The translations under genes were made by a program, and so were the position numbers. A DNA stretch of 64,000 nt from Sneathiella marina. Lineage in GTDB: Bacteria; Pseudomonadota; Alphaproteobacteria; Sneathiellales; Sneathiellaceae. Numbering within the stretch: the first letter of the stretch is position 1; every line of letters starts with the position of its first letter. Shown here in pieces: positions 54,269-63,320 of this stretch. The stretch spans positions 812,364-876,363 of the forward strand of contig NZ_CP098747.1 in NCBI RefSeq assembly GCF_023746535.1. The letters are read 5' to 3'. The notes below the pieces were generated by a model. That model worked only from the letters and a program-made list of their open reading frames with translations, was not told where the DNA came from and made no database searches.

Positions 54269-54988
54269 ATGCAAAAGAAAATTTTTTCCGCTGAAATAAA
54301 ACAGTTTTCCAATGGAAATCAACCGGCCACGACAGCTGTTGAAGGCGGGGTGGGCGAACATCATTACGAGCAAATTATGGCGGAAATCAAAGCGCTGCGG
54401 AAGCAACTCGGTGTTGAAGAAGAGGTAGAAGAAGAAGCTCCTGTTGAGGAAGGGTCCATGGAAATCATGGAGTTCGTCAACTTGCGCCAGGAATTGCAAC
54501 AGCTGTCCGAAGTGATCATGGAAACGAAACGGGAAATTGCTTCCCTTCAATCCTCCGCTTCCGGCCAGAAGTTGAATGCAATGTCTGATCAGTTGGACGC
54601 TGTTGTTATCGATACGGAAACAGCAACAAACTCAATCCTTGAAGCCGTTGAAATCATCGAAAATAAGAACGAAAGCCTGGAGGTGAACTCCAGTACGCCC
54701 GAAGAGGCAGAAATCGTCGAGGGCATCAACGGCGCGATCATGAAAATTTATGAAGCCTGCAATTTCCAAGATATAACCGGGCAGCGCATCACAAAAGTTG
54801 TCGGGACCTTAGCTTTTGTTGAAGAGCGGGTTGGCGCCATGATTGATATCCTGGGCGGGGAAGGCGAACTAGAAGAGGTTGAGATTGTTAAGCAGGATGT
54901 TCAGCTCGACGACGATATTGAGCTCAACGGTCCGCGACCCGAAGGACATGAGATATCACAGGATGAAATCGATTCTCTTTTCGACTGA
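54269..54988 (+). CDS. CheZ-like phosphatase with FliM-like C-terminal tail
   Basis: A 239-residue helical protein. The CheZ active-site motif is E-A-C-N-F-Q-D-I-T-G-Q-R-I with D168 and Q172, matching the E. coli residues that activate water against phospho-CheY. An acidic low-complexity stretch (about 50-60) precedes a long helix (65-135). The C-terminus ends S-Q-D-E-I-D-S-L-F-D, resembling both the CheY-binding tail of CheZ and the N-terminal CheY-binding peptide of FliM. It is a second CheZ-like gene in this window (the other is at 1-348) and lies between rnhA and thrB. Confidence 0.82.
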   Translation: MQKKIFSAEIKQFSNGNQPATTAVEGGVGEHHYEQIMAEIKALRKQLGVEEEVEEEAPVEEGSMEIMEFVNLRQELQQLSEVIMETKREIASLQSSASGQKLNAMSDQLDAVVIDTETATNSILEAVEIIENKNESLEVNSSTPEEAEIVEGINGAIMKIYEACNFQDITGQRITKVVGTLAFVEERVGAMIDILGGEGELEEVEIVKQDVQLDDDIELNGPRPEGHEISQDEIDSLFD

Positions 54989-55009
54989 TTGCCGTCGGAA
55001 AAGGTTCTC

Positions 55010-55975
55010 TCAGTCCAATCCATAAGCGGAAACTGTCTCGACCAGCCTGTGGAACTGGGATTTTTTCAAATACTCGAAAGGATCCTTCGGTTTCACCAAC
55101 GCACCATCCACTTGGTTCAACCAATCATACAGTCTCGTCAGGAAAAAACGGATTGAAGCGCCTCGGCAAAGAAGCGGCAGGAAACTCAGTTCTTCTTTGG
55201 AAAATGGGCGGATAGACCGATACCCATTGAGCAATTTTCGAGCCTTCGTAATGTTAAAGCTTCCGTCAGTTTCAAAACACCAGGCGTTCAGGCAGATGGC
55301 AAGGTCGAAAGCAAAAAAATCATTGCACGCAAAATAGTAGTCGATGACGCCACTGACGGCGTCGTTGAGGAAGAAGATATTGTCGGGAAATAGATCTGCA
55401 TGAATGACCCCACTCGGGAGATCCGACGGCCAATTAGCCTCAAGATATTGCAGTTCACCTTCAATTTCCGACAGCAATTGCGAGGTTAGCTCCACAGGAT
55501 TTCCGGATTTGCACCCATCAAATAAAGGCCTCCAACTTTCTATTGAAAGTGTATTCTTACGCGATAGTTTAAAATCACTGCCCGCGGTATGCAGTTGTGC
55601 TAAGGCGGAGCCAACTAGTCCGCAATGCTGCGGAGAGGCTCGTTTGACGGAGCGACCGTCAAGGAATTCGATAATTGCAGCAGGCCGATTTGCAACTTCT
55701 TGCAAAAATTCTCCATTTTTTGCCCGAATTGGTTTTGGAGACATGAAACCACTTGATGCAAGATGTTGCATAAGACCCAGAAAAAACGGCAGATCTTCCT
55801 TGCTGACCCGCTTTTCATACAATGTCAGGATATAGAAATTTGTCTCTGTATGAAGTAGATAGTTGGAGTTTTCCACGCCTTCTGCAATTCCCTTGCAAGA
55901 TAGAGCCTGACCAATATCATACTGAGCGAGTAATCCATCCAGATCCTCGTCAGAGATTTCCGTATAAACCGCCAT
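55010..55975 (-). CDS. thrB: Homoserine kinase (ThrB2, APH-like type)
   Basis: A 321-residue APH-fold kinase with the alphaproteobacterial N-terminus (T-E-I-S-D-E-D-L near 5-12). It has the Y-D-I-G segment, G-V-E-N-S-N-Y near 34-40, catalytic G-V-I-H-A-D-L-F-P-D-N-I-F and I-D-Y-Y-F-A-C-N-D. It phosphorylates homoserine for ThrC (47552). Its stop is 21 bp after the CheZ-like stop on the other strand. Directly follows ispH (adjacent bases), an operon common in the class. The GHMP-type ThrB of E. coli is unrelated. Confidence 0.93.
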   Translation of the reverse strand: MAVYTEISDEDLDGLLAQYDIGQALSCKGIAEGVENSNYLLHTETNFYILTLYEKRVSKEDLPFFLGLMQHLASSGFMSPKPIRAKNGEFLQEVANRPAAIIEFLDGRSVKRASPQHCGLVGSALAQLHTAGSDFKLSRKNTLSIESWRPLFDGCKSGNPVELTSQLLSEIEGELQYLEANWPSDLPSGVIHADLFPDNIFFLNDAVSGVIDYYFACNDFFAFDLAICLNAWCFETDGSFNITKARKLLNGYRSIRPFSKEELSFLPLLCRGASIRFFLTRLYDWLNQVDGALVKPKDPFEYLKKSQFHRLVETVSAYGLD

Positions 55976-56923
55976 CTATCCCTCCAGAACACGCGGCATT
56001 TTGAAGACAACCTGTTCTTTTTGCGTAACAATTTCCTTGACCTCAATATCATACCGTTTGTCGAAGGCAGCAACTACTTCTTCGACAAGCGTTTCTGGTG
56101 CGGATGCGCCCGCTGTAATTCCGACAGTTTTGCAATCCCGTAAGCTATTCCACGGAATATCTGTTGCTCTTTGAACGAGAGCGACCGTCGAACAGCCAGA
56201 TTTCTGGCCTACTTCAACGAGACGCATGGAATTGGAAGAGTTCGGCGCACCGATAACTAGCAGGCCATCACATTTCTGCGCGAGCACTTTTACGGCGGCC
56301 TGTCTGTTCGTCGTGGCGTAACAGATATCTTCCTTTTTTGGGCTTTGGATTTCAGGAAACCGTGCTTTTAAAATATCGACGATATCCTTGGTCTCATCCA
56401 CTGAAAGCGTTGTTTGTGTCAGATACGCCAATCCCTTATCTTTTTGCTTGGGGGTAAATGCGGCTGCTTCTTCGGTTGTTTCAATGAGAGTGATTTCACC
56501 TTCGTGCAGCTGGCCCATGGTACCGATGACTTCCGGATGGCCGCGATGCCCGATCAGAATGACTTCCAAATTATCTTTTTCATGGCGTTCCGCTTCCCGA
56601 TGGACTTTGCTCACCAGGGGACATGTTGCATCAATATAGAACATCCGGCGGTTTTCTGCCTCTTGTGGGACTGATTTTGCGACCCCATGTGCTGAAAAGA
56701 TGACCGGAACATCTTTGGGGACATCAGAAAGCTCATCAACAAAAACCGCCCCTTTGCGCTCGAGGCTTTCGACAACGAAGCGATTATGGACAATTTCATG
56801 CCTCACATAAACAGGTGCCCCGTATTTTTCCAGAGCGCGTTCGACAATCTGAATGGCCCGATCCACTCCTGCACAGAAGCCCCTTGGCGCTGCGAGTAAT
56901 AGGGTCCGTTTAAGGTGTTCCAT
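55976..56923 (-). CDS. ispH: 4-hydroxy-3-methylbut-2-enyl diphosphate reductase
   Basis: A 315-residue [4Fe-4S] enzyme for the last step of the MEP isoprenoid pathway. Cluster cysteines are C17 (R-G-F-C-A-G-V), C101 (D-A-T-C-P-L-V) and C201 ([10 protein letters not shown]). The S-A-H-G-V motif near 77-81 and A-P-N-S-S-N near 229 are also present. Length and motif order are typical. The stop lies next to the thrB start. Confidence 0.97.
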   Translation of the reverse strand: MEHLKRTLLLAAPRGFCAGVDRAIQIVERALEKYGAPVYVRHEIVHNRFVVESLERKGAVFVDELSDVPKDVPVIFSAHGVAKSVPQEAENRRMFYIDATCPLVSKVHREAERHEKDNLEVILIGHRGHPEVIGTMGQLHEGEITLIETTEEAAAFTPKQKDKGLAYLTQTTLSVDETKDIVDILKARFPEIQSPKKEDICYATTNRQAAVKVLAQKCDGLLVIGAPNSSNSMRLVEVGQKSGCSTVALVQRATDIPWNSLRDCKTVGITAGASAPETLVEEVVAAFDKRYDIEVKEIVTQKEQVVFKMPRVLEG

Positions 56924-57088
56924 ATGGCACTCTCTCCGTTGCTGCCCGGTTGACGAGGCAGCGGGATAGGTAACGTAAGGTAATTACTTAAATACCGTTG
57001 CTTGCTAAATACAACAGTACATCATAGATTTGCCGGAGTATTACAATAGTTTATGGCAGAAGACCAGTTTGGGACGAGGAAATTTACC

Positions 57089-57328
57089 ATGGCAGAACCG
57101 AAGATAGCGCAAAAGGCCCCCTATAAAATAGATGTGGAAGAGGGAAAAAAATACTTTTGGTGCTCTTGTGGGCAAAGTGCTAAACAGCCTTTCTGCGACG
57201 GATCTCATAGTATGACTGAATTTAAGCCCATTCCCTTTTCATCCGACTCAGCGAAAACCGTATTTTTTTGCGGTTGCAAGAAAAGCGGGTCAAATCCGCT
57301 TTGTGATGGCACTCACAAAAATTTTTAG
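57089..57328 (+). CDS. CDGSH iron-sulfur domain protein (double)
   Basis: A 79-residue protein with two CDGSH-type [2Fe-2S] sites: C25-x-C27 ... C36-D-G-S-H40, and C61-x-C63 ... C72-D-G-T-H76. Each has the 3-Cys, 1-His ligand set. These small cytoplasmic proteins hold a redox-active, labile cluster, but the role in bacteria is not settled. ATG 57089 is preferred over 57053 because GAGGA lies 8 nt upstream and the family usually starts at M-A-E-P. Divergent from ispH, whose product also needs iron-sulfur clusters. Confidence 0.9.
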   Translation: MAEPKIAQKAPYKIDVEEGKKYFWCSCGQSAKQPFCDGSHSMTEFKPIPFSSDSAKTVFFCGCKKSGSNPLCDGTHKNF

Positions 57329-57357
57329 TGAAGTTTTACCTGGTGACATATTTTTTC

Positions 57358-57930
57358 ATGAAACAATTTTTTCGTAAATGCCGCTGGTTAGTTATTTCGG
57401 CTGCATCTTTATTCTTACTTTCCTGTAGTGGGTCAGTTGACACCAGTATTTTTGATGTATTTGGTGAGTCCAAGCCCCCTTTACCCTGCCCAAGACTTGA
57501 AGTCTTACCTGGCACTGACAGCATAACAATCTTTCGAGAAGGCGAAGGGCGTGATTTGGTTGACGTTCGATTTGAAGGTGTTTTGGCACCGGTAAGCGGG
57601 CTTTGCCAGTATGTGGATGAAGACACGGCTGTCGTTGTTGAACTTGTTTTACGCATAGGCGCTATCAAAGGGCCCGCCGCGGAAAGCCAGATAGAAGAGT
57701 TTCCCTTCTTTGTCGCCATCGCTGAGAGAACCGGGGAAATCATTGCAAAAAAGATTTTCTATAGCCCGATTGAAATACCAGAAGGTAGGCGACGCGGGGC
57801 GGTACAAGAAGAAATGGAACAACGGATTCCCCTTACGGGAATTAAAACCGGTGGTGATTATGTCATTATTCTTGGCTTCCAGCTTACAGAAGAACAATTG
57901 AAGCTGAAGCAAAGGTCGTCAATCAATTAA
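57358..57930 (+). CDS. Lipoprotein of unknown function
   Basis: A 190-residue lipoprotein. The N-terminus is basic, then hydrophobic, ending in the lipobox L-L-S-C (C23), so it should be lipidated and anchored in a membrane. Conserved-looking features are G-P-A-A near 100-103, F-P-F-F-V-A near 111-116 and the end I-L-G-F-Q-L-T-E-E-Q. The middle is beta-rich, and two further cysteines (in P-L-P-C-P and G-L-C-Q-Y) could pair. I know similar alphaproteobacterial lipoproteins but no function. ATG 57358 gives the signal peptide; a GTG at 57328 overlaps the CDGSH stop. Confidence 0.65.
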   Translation: MKQFFRKCRWLVISAASLFLLSCSGSVDTSIFDVFGESKPPLPCPRLEVLPGTDSITIFREGEGRDLVDVRFEGVLAPVSGLCQYVDEDTAVVVELVLRIGAIKGPAAESQIEEFPFFVAIAERTGEIIAKKIFYSPIEIPEGRRRGAVQEEMEQRIPLTGIKTGGDYVIILGFQLTEEQLKLKQRSSIN

Positions 57931-58034
57931 CTTTCGTTCCATCTGGAAAACTCTTCTGCTGAAATTGCAGATGAGTATTTCAAGATCATTGACTCTTGGC
58001 TTTCGATCTCTATTATTCTTGCTACATTCAGACG

Positions 58035-58260
58035 ATCCCAGCGGGAGAGACGGTATTTAGACTGTCGCCGAAGGAGCAACCACCCCGGAAACTCTCAGGC
58101 AACCGGACCGCAGGGGGATGAAACTCTGGAAAGCAAATCGCGGTTGCGGTTTCACCGAAGGGGTAAGCGTAGGACGGTACAGAAAATGTGTCGTCTTTCG
58201 TCAAATCTCTCAGGTTATAGGACAGAGGGGGCTGCTTCCAACATAGGAAATGTTGGTGCG
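58035..58260 (+). promoter_or_regulatory. Tandem glycine riboswitch (two aptamers) upstream of gcvT
   Basis: Two glycine-aptamer cores are visible. Aptamer I (about 58037-58132) has GGGAGAGACGG, GCCGAAGGAGCAA, CCCCGGAAACTCTCAGGCAA and ACCGGACCG. Aptamer II (about 58131-58237) has ACCGAAGGGGTAAGCG, AGGACGG, AATCTCTCAGGTTA and AGGACAGAGGGG. A hairpin CCAACAT-AGGAA-ATGTTGG (58238-58256) follows and may be part of the expression platform, about 37 bp before gcvT. Family behaviour is gene activation when glycine is abundant, switching on glycine cleavage. This explains most of the 362-bp gap before gcvT. Confidence 0.95.
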
Positions 58261-58292
58261 TAGCAACTCTTGACCTGAACTGAGATTGAAAA

Positions 58293-59402
58293 ATGAGTGA
58301 TCCTTCGGCGACTGAAAAAACTATCCTTTATGATTTACATGTGGAACTTGGCGCCAAAATGGTCCCGTTTGCCGGCTATGATATGCCGGTCCAGTATCCC
58401 GATGGCATTCTTAAAGAGCATCTTGCGACACGAGAATCTGCAGGTCTTTTCGATGTTTCACATATGGGGCAGGTGGTTATCACCGGGGATAGCCCGGCCG
58501 CCGCAATTGAGGCCCTGATTCCAGGAGACATACAGGCGTTGGAGGCAGGCGATATGCGTTATAGCTTCCTGACGAATGAAAAGGGCGGAATTCTAGATGA
58601 CTTGATCGTTACCCGACGGGAACATGATCTCTTTGTTGTTGTCAATGCCGCCTGTAAAGAGCAGGACATCAAGCTGCTAACAGACGGTCTTGCAGGGAAA
58701 GCCACGGTTACAGAGCTCACGGACCGGGCGCTCATTGCGCTTCAGGGGCCAAAAGCTGTGGCTATACTTTCCAGTATGGCCCCCGAAGTCGCTTCCATGT
58801 CTTTTATGAGCTATCAAGAGGTCACAATCGATGGCGCTCCGTGTTTCGTGACCCGCTCAGGCTACACCGGGGAAGATGGATATGAGATTTCCATTCCCAA
58901 TGAACAGGCCGTTCAATTAACACGCAAATTGTTGGATCATGAGGGGGTTTCTGCTGTCGGGCTGGGGGCGCGGGATTCCCTGCGGCTTGAGGCTGGCCTT
59001 TGTCTTTACGGGCATGATTTGACGGAAAACACGTCGCCTATTTCTGCGGGACTGATCTGGGCAATTAGTAAACGTCGCCGTGAAGAGGGCGGCTTTCCTG
59101 GTGCCGCCGTCATCCAGGCGGAAATTGCCAACAAACCAAAAATGAAACGCGTTGGCCTCGTTCCCGAAGGGCGCGCACCGGCAAGAGAGCATACAGAAAT
59201 AGCTGATTTGGATGGCAATATCATTGGAGAAGTAACATCGGGCGGCTTTTCGCCGTCGTTACAGATGCCAATCGCAATGGGGTATGTCCCACTTGCTTTT
59301 GCTGCAGTCGGTACGGACATCAACCTAATTGTTCGAGGCAAGGCGCGACCGGCAAAAGTCGTCAAAATGCCCTTTGTAGAACAACGATATTATAGAGATT
59401 AA
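58293..59402 (+). CDS. gcvT: Glycine cleavage system T protein (aminomethyltransferase)
   Basis: A 369-residue tetrahydrofolate-dependent enzyme that releases ammonia from the H-protein-bound aminomethyl group. Landmarks are the early L-H-V-E-L-G-A-K-M-V-P-F-A-G-Y, D-V-S-H-M-G-Q near 54-60, the R-S-G-Y-T-G-E-D-G-Y-E-I segment near 189-200 and G-L-G-A-R-D-S-L-R-L-E-A-G near 221-233. First gene of the riboswitch-controlled operon, 22 bp before gcvH. Cytoplasmic. Confidence 0.97.
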   Translation: MSDPSATEKTILYDLHVELGAKMVPFAGYDMPVQYPDGILKEHLATRESAGLFDVSHMGQVVITGDSPAAAIEALIPGDIQALEAGDMRYSFLTNEKGGILDDLIVTRREHDLFVVVNAACKEQDIKLLTDGLAGKATVTELTDRALIALQGPKAVAILSSMAPEVASMSFMSYQEVTIDGAPCFVTRSGYTGEDGYEISIPNEQAVQLTRKLLDHEGVSAVGLGARDSLRLEAGLCLYGHDLTENTSPISAGLIWAISKRRREEGGFPGAAVIQAEIANKPKMKRVGLVPEGRAPAREHTEIADLDGNIIGEVTSGGFSPSLQMPIAMGYVPLAFAAVGTDINLIVRGKARPAKVVKMPFVEQRYYRD

Positions 59403-59424
59403 CTAGCACTGGAGTAACGGAAAA

Positions 59425-59799
59425 ATGGCACTCAAATTTACTGAAGATCACGAATGGGTTTTACTTGAAGGCAATGTGGCGACAATTGGCGTCAGTAACT
59501 ACGCACAAGAGCAATTGGGCGATGTGGTTTTTGTTGAGGTCCCTGAAGTCGGCAGCGACTTGAGCAAGGGCGACGAATTAGCTGTTGTTGAAAGTGTAAA
59601 GGCTGCCTCTGAAGTATATTCGCCTGTGAGCGGTGCAGTTGTTGCCGTCAATGGCGAATTAGAGGATGCTCCGACGCTTGTCAATGAGGATCCAAACGGC
59701 GGCGGCTGGTTCGCTAAAATCGAGGTGTCCGATCCAACAGAAATAGACGGTTTGATGGATGAAGATGCTTATAAAACATATATTGAAGGACTCGATTGA
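59425..59799 (+). CDS. gcvH: Glycine cleavage system H protein
   Basis: A 124-residue lipoyl carrier. The lipoylation lysine is K59 in [10 protein letters not shown]. The N-terminal H-E-W-V and G-I-S/V-x-x-A-Q-E-Q-L-G-D motifs are typical. It shuttles the aminomethyl group between the P and T proteins. GGAG precedes the start. The stop overlaps the gcvPA start (TGATG). Confidence 0.97.
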   Translation: MALKFTEDHEWVLLEGNVATIGVSNYAQEQLGDVVFVEVPEVGSDLSKGDELAVVESVKAASEVYSPVSGAVVAVNGELEDAPTLVNEDPNGGGWFAKIEVSDPTEIDGLMDEDAYKTYIEGLD

Positions 59800-61139
59800 T
59801 GAGGTATATGCCGCATACCGCTGATGAACGGGCAATAATGCTGCAAGAAATCGGTGTTGGATCTGTGGATGATCTATTCGTTGATATTCCTGCGGAGGCG
59901 CGTTTGACGGGCCTTTTGGATTTACCTCTGCATGCAAGCGAAATGGATGTTGAGAAAAACTTTCGTACACTTGCGGGTAAAAACCTGTCGCCCTATTCAG
60001 CCCCCTGCTTTTTAGGCGCTGGCGCCTATCAGCATCATGTTCCGTCAGTCGCGGATCATCTTATACAACGGTCCGAGTTTCTAACGGCTTATACACCATA
60101 TCAGCCAGAAATCAGTCAAGGAACGCTTCAGGCCTTGTTTGAATTTCAAACGCAGGTGGCGCTGATAACCGGTATGGAAGTGGCGAATGCGTCCATGTAT
60201 GATGGCGCAACGTCTTGTGCGGAATCAGTCTTGATGGCCTGCCGGGTAACGCGGCGCAAAAAAGCGATCTTGTCTGGAAATTTGCACCCGCATTACCGCG
60301 ATGTAACACGAACCACATTGCAGTTTACGGAGTTTGAAGCGACCGAGCTTTCGCCTACTTTGGAAGGGCAGGAAGATTTCGAAGCTCATATCGGAAAAGA
60401 CATCGCTTGCGTTGTTGTCCAGAATCCGGATTTCTTTGGCCGGGTCCAGGATTTTACTGATCTTGCGGAAAAGTGTCATGATGCAGGCGCCTTACTTGTC
60501 GTAGTCGTAAACGAAATCGTCTCCCTCGGTGCCATGATGTCACCTGGCGAGATGGGAGCTGATATTGTCGCGGGTGAGGGACAGTCAATCGGCGTTCCTC
60601 TTTCATTTGGCGGGCCATATGTGGGATTGCTGGCAACCCGTCAGAAATATGTCCGGCAAATGCCAGGCCGACTATGTGGTGAAACCGTTGATCAGGATGG
60701 ACAACGCGGATTTGTTCTGACGTTATCCACTCGGGAGCAACATATCAGGCGGGAAAAAGCAACTAGCAACATATGTACGAATGCAGGTTTGTGCTCGTTG
60801 GCATTTACGGTTCATATGAGCTTGCTGGGGGAAACCGGTTTCACGAACCTTGCCAAGATTAACCACAGCGAAGCGGCTGCGACTGCGGAGTTGCTCAATG
60901 CGTTGGAGGGTGTCGAAGTTATCAATGACACCTTTTTTAACGAATTTACGCTTCGTTTGTCTGCTAATGCGAGTGATGTTGTCGAGAAACTGGCTGCCAA
61001 AGGTATTTTGGGCGGCGTACCGGTTTCAAGACTGCTTCCTGATGCCGAAGTTGATAATTTGCTTTTGGTGGCTGTTACGGAAACCTGTGCCGCCGATGAT
61101 ATTGAAAAACTCGTCTCTGCGTTGAAGGAGATACTCTGA
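59799..61139 (+). CDS. gcvPA: Glycine dehydrogenase (decarboxylating) subunit 1
   Basis: A 446-residue N-terminal half of the split P protein, the PLP enzyme that decarboxylates glycine. The start M-R-Y-M-P-H-T is family-typical and fixes ATG 59799, one base over the gcvH stop (a TTG at 59796 is in frame). It has F-L-G-A-G-A-Y-x-H-H-V-P, Y-T-P-Y-Q-P-E-I-S-Q-G, and D-G-A-T-S-C-A-E in the order of the family. Overlaps gcvPB by one base. The subunit pair should form the active heterotetramer. Confidence 0.97.
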   Translation: MRYMPHTADERAIMLQEIGVGSVDDLFVDIPAEARLTGLLDLPLHASEMDVEKNFRTLAGKNLSPYSAPCFLGAGAYQHHVPSVADHLIQRSEFLTAYTPYQPEISQGTLQALFEFQTQVALITGMEVANASMYDGATSCAESVLMACRVTRRKKAILSGNLHPHYRDVTRTTLQFTEFEATELSPTLEGQEDFEAHIGKDIACVVVQNPDFFGRVQDFTDLAEKCHDAGALLVVVVNEIVSLGAMMSPGEMGADIVAGEGQSIGVPLSFGGPYVGLLATRQKYVRQMPGRLCGETVDQDGQRGFVLTLSTREQHIRREKATSNICTNAGLCSLAFTVHMSLLGETGFTNLAKINHSEAAATAELLNALEGVEVINDTFFNEFTLRLSANASDVVEKLAAKGILGGVPVSRLLPDAEVDNLLLVAVTETCAADDIEKLVSALKEIL

Positions 61140-62722
61140 TGTTGAACAATCAAGGCAGACCAACCCGCCCAAATACATCTGAGCAGGATAATTCTGCGAC
61201 GAATACATTTACCGGCAACAAAGCTTTGGAGCTGGAAACGCCTCTTATTTTCGAACAGGGTGTTCCCGGGCGACTTGGCGTCGATATGACCGAGCCCAAA
61301 AAAGTGAGTAGTCGGCTGGGGAATACGGCTCGAAGCAAACCCATTGGACTTCCTGATTTGTCAGAGCCACAGGTACTTCGCCATTTTGTCCGGTTAAGCC
61401 GCCAGAATTATTCTATCGATTCTGGTTTTTATCCGCTCGGTTCCTGCACAATGAAACACAATCCGCGCATTAATGAAAAAGTGGCTCGGCTGGCCGGTTT
61501 AGGCGATCTTCATCCGATGCAGCCAGTCAGTACCGTCCAGGGTGCTCTTGAACTGATCGATGATCTTGCCCACTGGCTCAAAACCATTACAGGAATGCCG
61601 GCAGTTGCCATGTCTCCGGCGGCAGGCGCCCATGGGGAGCTATGTGGCGTGATGGCCATTCGCGCAGCACATGAAGCGAAAGGGGAAGCCCGTAAACGGA
61701 TACTTGTTCCTGAATCAGCACATGGGACAAATCCTGCAACTGCCGCATTGTGCGGATATAAAGTCGAGTCTGTTCCCGCACGGGAAGATGGTCGCATGGA
61801 TTTGGAGGCGTTCTCTGAGAAATTGGGGCCGGACGTTGCAGGTGTAATGCTGACAAACCCGAATACCTGTGGTCTTTTTGAAAATGACGTGAAAAAGATT
61901 GCGGACATGGTGCATGAAGTCGGTGCCTATTTCTATTGTGATGGGGCAAATCTCAATGCTATATTGGGACGGGTACGGCCCGGTGACCTAGGTGTAGATG
62001 CTATGCATATCAACCTTCACAAAACCTTCTCAACGCCCCATGGCGGCGGTGGGCCGGGTTCTGGGCCGGTCGTTCTTTCTGAGGCTTTAGCTGCATTTGC
62101 CCCGATACCGTTTGTGACCCATGGAGAGAATGGTTTCGATCTTGTTGAACATGTGGAGGGAGAAGCCTCAAACAGTTTCGGCAGGATGAAGGCATATCAT
62201 GGTCAAATGGGGATGTTTATTCGGGCTTTGGCTTATATGCAAAGTCATGGTGCTGATGGATTGCGCCAGATAGCCGAAGATGCTGTTCTCAATGCCAATT
62301 ACATTCGTGTCGGTTTGAATGATATGCTGCATTCACCATTTGATGGTATATGTATGCATGAAGCATTATTTGATGATAGCAGCCTGAAAGACACCGGAGT
62401 GACAACTTTGGATTTGGCAAAAGCGATGATTGACGAAGGATATCATCCGATGACGATGTATTTCCCGTTGGTGGTTCACGGTGCAATGTTGATAGAGCCG
62501 ACGGAAAGCGAGTCCAGAGAAACTCTTGACCAGTTTATTGGCGCCATGCGGTATTTGTTGAACAAAGCCCGGGATGGGGAAGCCACTTATTTTGCACAAG
62601 CACCTCATTTTGCCCCACGTCGCCGTTTAGATGAAACGGGAGCGGCGCGTAATCCTATTCTACGCTGGACCCCTGAAGAAGACGATCCGCAAAGCGATAG
62701 AACCCTTTCTGCAGCCTCCTAA
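61139..62722 (+). CDS. gcvPB: Glycine dehydrogenase (decarboxylating) subunit 2
   Basis: A 527-residue C-terminal half of the split P protein. The PLP lysine is K295 in N-L-H-K-T-F-S-T-P-H-G-G-G. It has G-F-Y-P-L-G-S-C-T-M-K-H-N-P near 97-110, H-G-T-N-P-A near 195-200 and the D-G-A-N-L-N-A-I segment. The N-terminal 30 residues are polar and poorly conserved-looking. Last gene of the gcv operon, ending before a strong terminator. Confidence 0.97.
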   Translation: MLNNQGRPTRPNTSEQDNSATNTFTGNKALELETPLIFEQGVPGRLGVDMTEPKKVSSRLGNTARSKPIGLPDLSEPQVLRHFVRLSRQNYSIDSGFYPLGSCTMKHNPRINEKVARLAGLGDLHPMQPVSTVQGALELIDDLAHWLKTITGMPAVAMSPAAGAHGELCGVMAIRAAHEAKGEARKRILVPESAHGTNPATAALCGYKVESVPAREDGRMDLEAFSEKLGPDVAGVMLTNPNTCGLFENDVKKIADMVHEVGAYFYCDGANLNAILGRVRPGDLGVDAMHINLHKTFSTPHGGGGPGSGPVVLSEALAAFAPIPFVTHGENGFDLVEHVEGEASNSFGRMKAYHGQMGMFIRALAYMQSHGADGLRQIAEDAVLNANYIRVGLNDMLHSPFDGICMHEALFDDSSLKDTGVTTLDLAKAMIDEGYHPMTMYFPLVVHGAMLIEPTESESRETLDQFIGAMRYLLNKARDGEATYFAQAPHFAPRRRLDETGAARNPILRWTPEEDDPQSDRTLSAAS

Positions 62723-62747
62723 CCTCCCTGGAAATGCTGCAAACTTA

Positions 62748-62778
62748 AGCCCCGCTATTCATATAGCGGGGCTTTTTT
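62748..62778 (+). terminator. Terminator of the gcv operon
   Basis: A perfect 11-bp stem (AGCCCCGCTAT / ATAGCGGGGCT) with a TCAT loop, followed by six T residues, 25 bp after the gcvPB stop. Confidence 0.93.
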
Positions 62779-62785
62779 CGCGCAT

Positions 62786-62815
62786 AAAAAAAGCCTCGCA
62801 AAGGCGAGGCTTTTC
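62786..62815. terminator. Second, bidirectional terminator facing the atp operon
   Basis: The stem AAAAGCCTCGC / GCGAGGCTTTT with an AAAG loop has A/T runs on both sides, so it should work in either direction. On the minus strand it lies 20 bp after the atpF stop and ends the ATP synthase F0 transcript. On the plus strand it backs up the gcv terminator. Confidence 0.88.
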
Positions 62816-62834
62816 GTATTCAGCTTTATTTCAA

Positions 62835-63320
62835 TTAATTTAGCTGCGACCCCAAATCTTTTATGGACTGATCAACCAATGCATCAGATTGATTGTCCTT
62901 GAGGCCGTCCTGCATAAGCTTGGATGCGGCGGCAATAGCGACATCCACCGCAATGTTCTGAACTTCAGATACTGCTTTTTCCTCAGCCTGGCGAATTTTA
63001 GCTTCCGCCAATTCCTGACGACGTTTCAGTGAAACTTCCAGCTCGGCGATGCTTTCCTTCTTGAGGATATCTGCATCTTCTTTCGCCCGAGCGACAATCT
63101 CATCCGCTGTGGACAGAGCTTCGCGCTGCCGGCGCTGAAAATCGGCAAATAAAGCCTGAGCGTCTTCGCGAAGTTTTCGTGCTTCGTCAAGCTCCGCTTT
63201 GATTTTCTCAGCTCTCTCATCCAACTGCTTGGTCACCATCGCCGGGACTTTAAAGTAGGTAATGAGAGCAATGAAACCAAGGAAGGCTATCGCTACCCAA
63301 AAGGCGGGATCCTGGAACAT
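62835..63320 (-). CDS. atpF: ATP synthase F0 subunit b
   Basis: A 161-residue peripheral-stalk subunit with one N-terminal transmembrane helix (about 5-25) and a long, charged coiled coil (about 35-160) that holds the F1 head. Second of the two b-type genes. The start overlaps the b' stop (TAATG). In alphaproteobacteria the order atpE-b'-b is usual, identifying this as b. Terminated by the bidirectional hairpin downstream. Confidence 0.92.
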   Translation of the reverse strand: MFQDPAFWVAIAFLGFIALITYFKVPAMVTKQLDERAEKIKAELDEARKLREDAQALFADFQRRQREALSTADEIVARAKEDADILKKESIAELEVSLKRRQELAEAKIRQAEEKAVSEVQNIAVDVAIAAASKLMQDGLKDNQSDALVDQSIKDLGSQLN

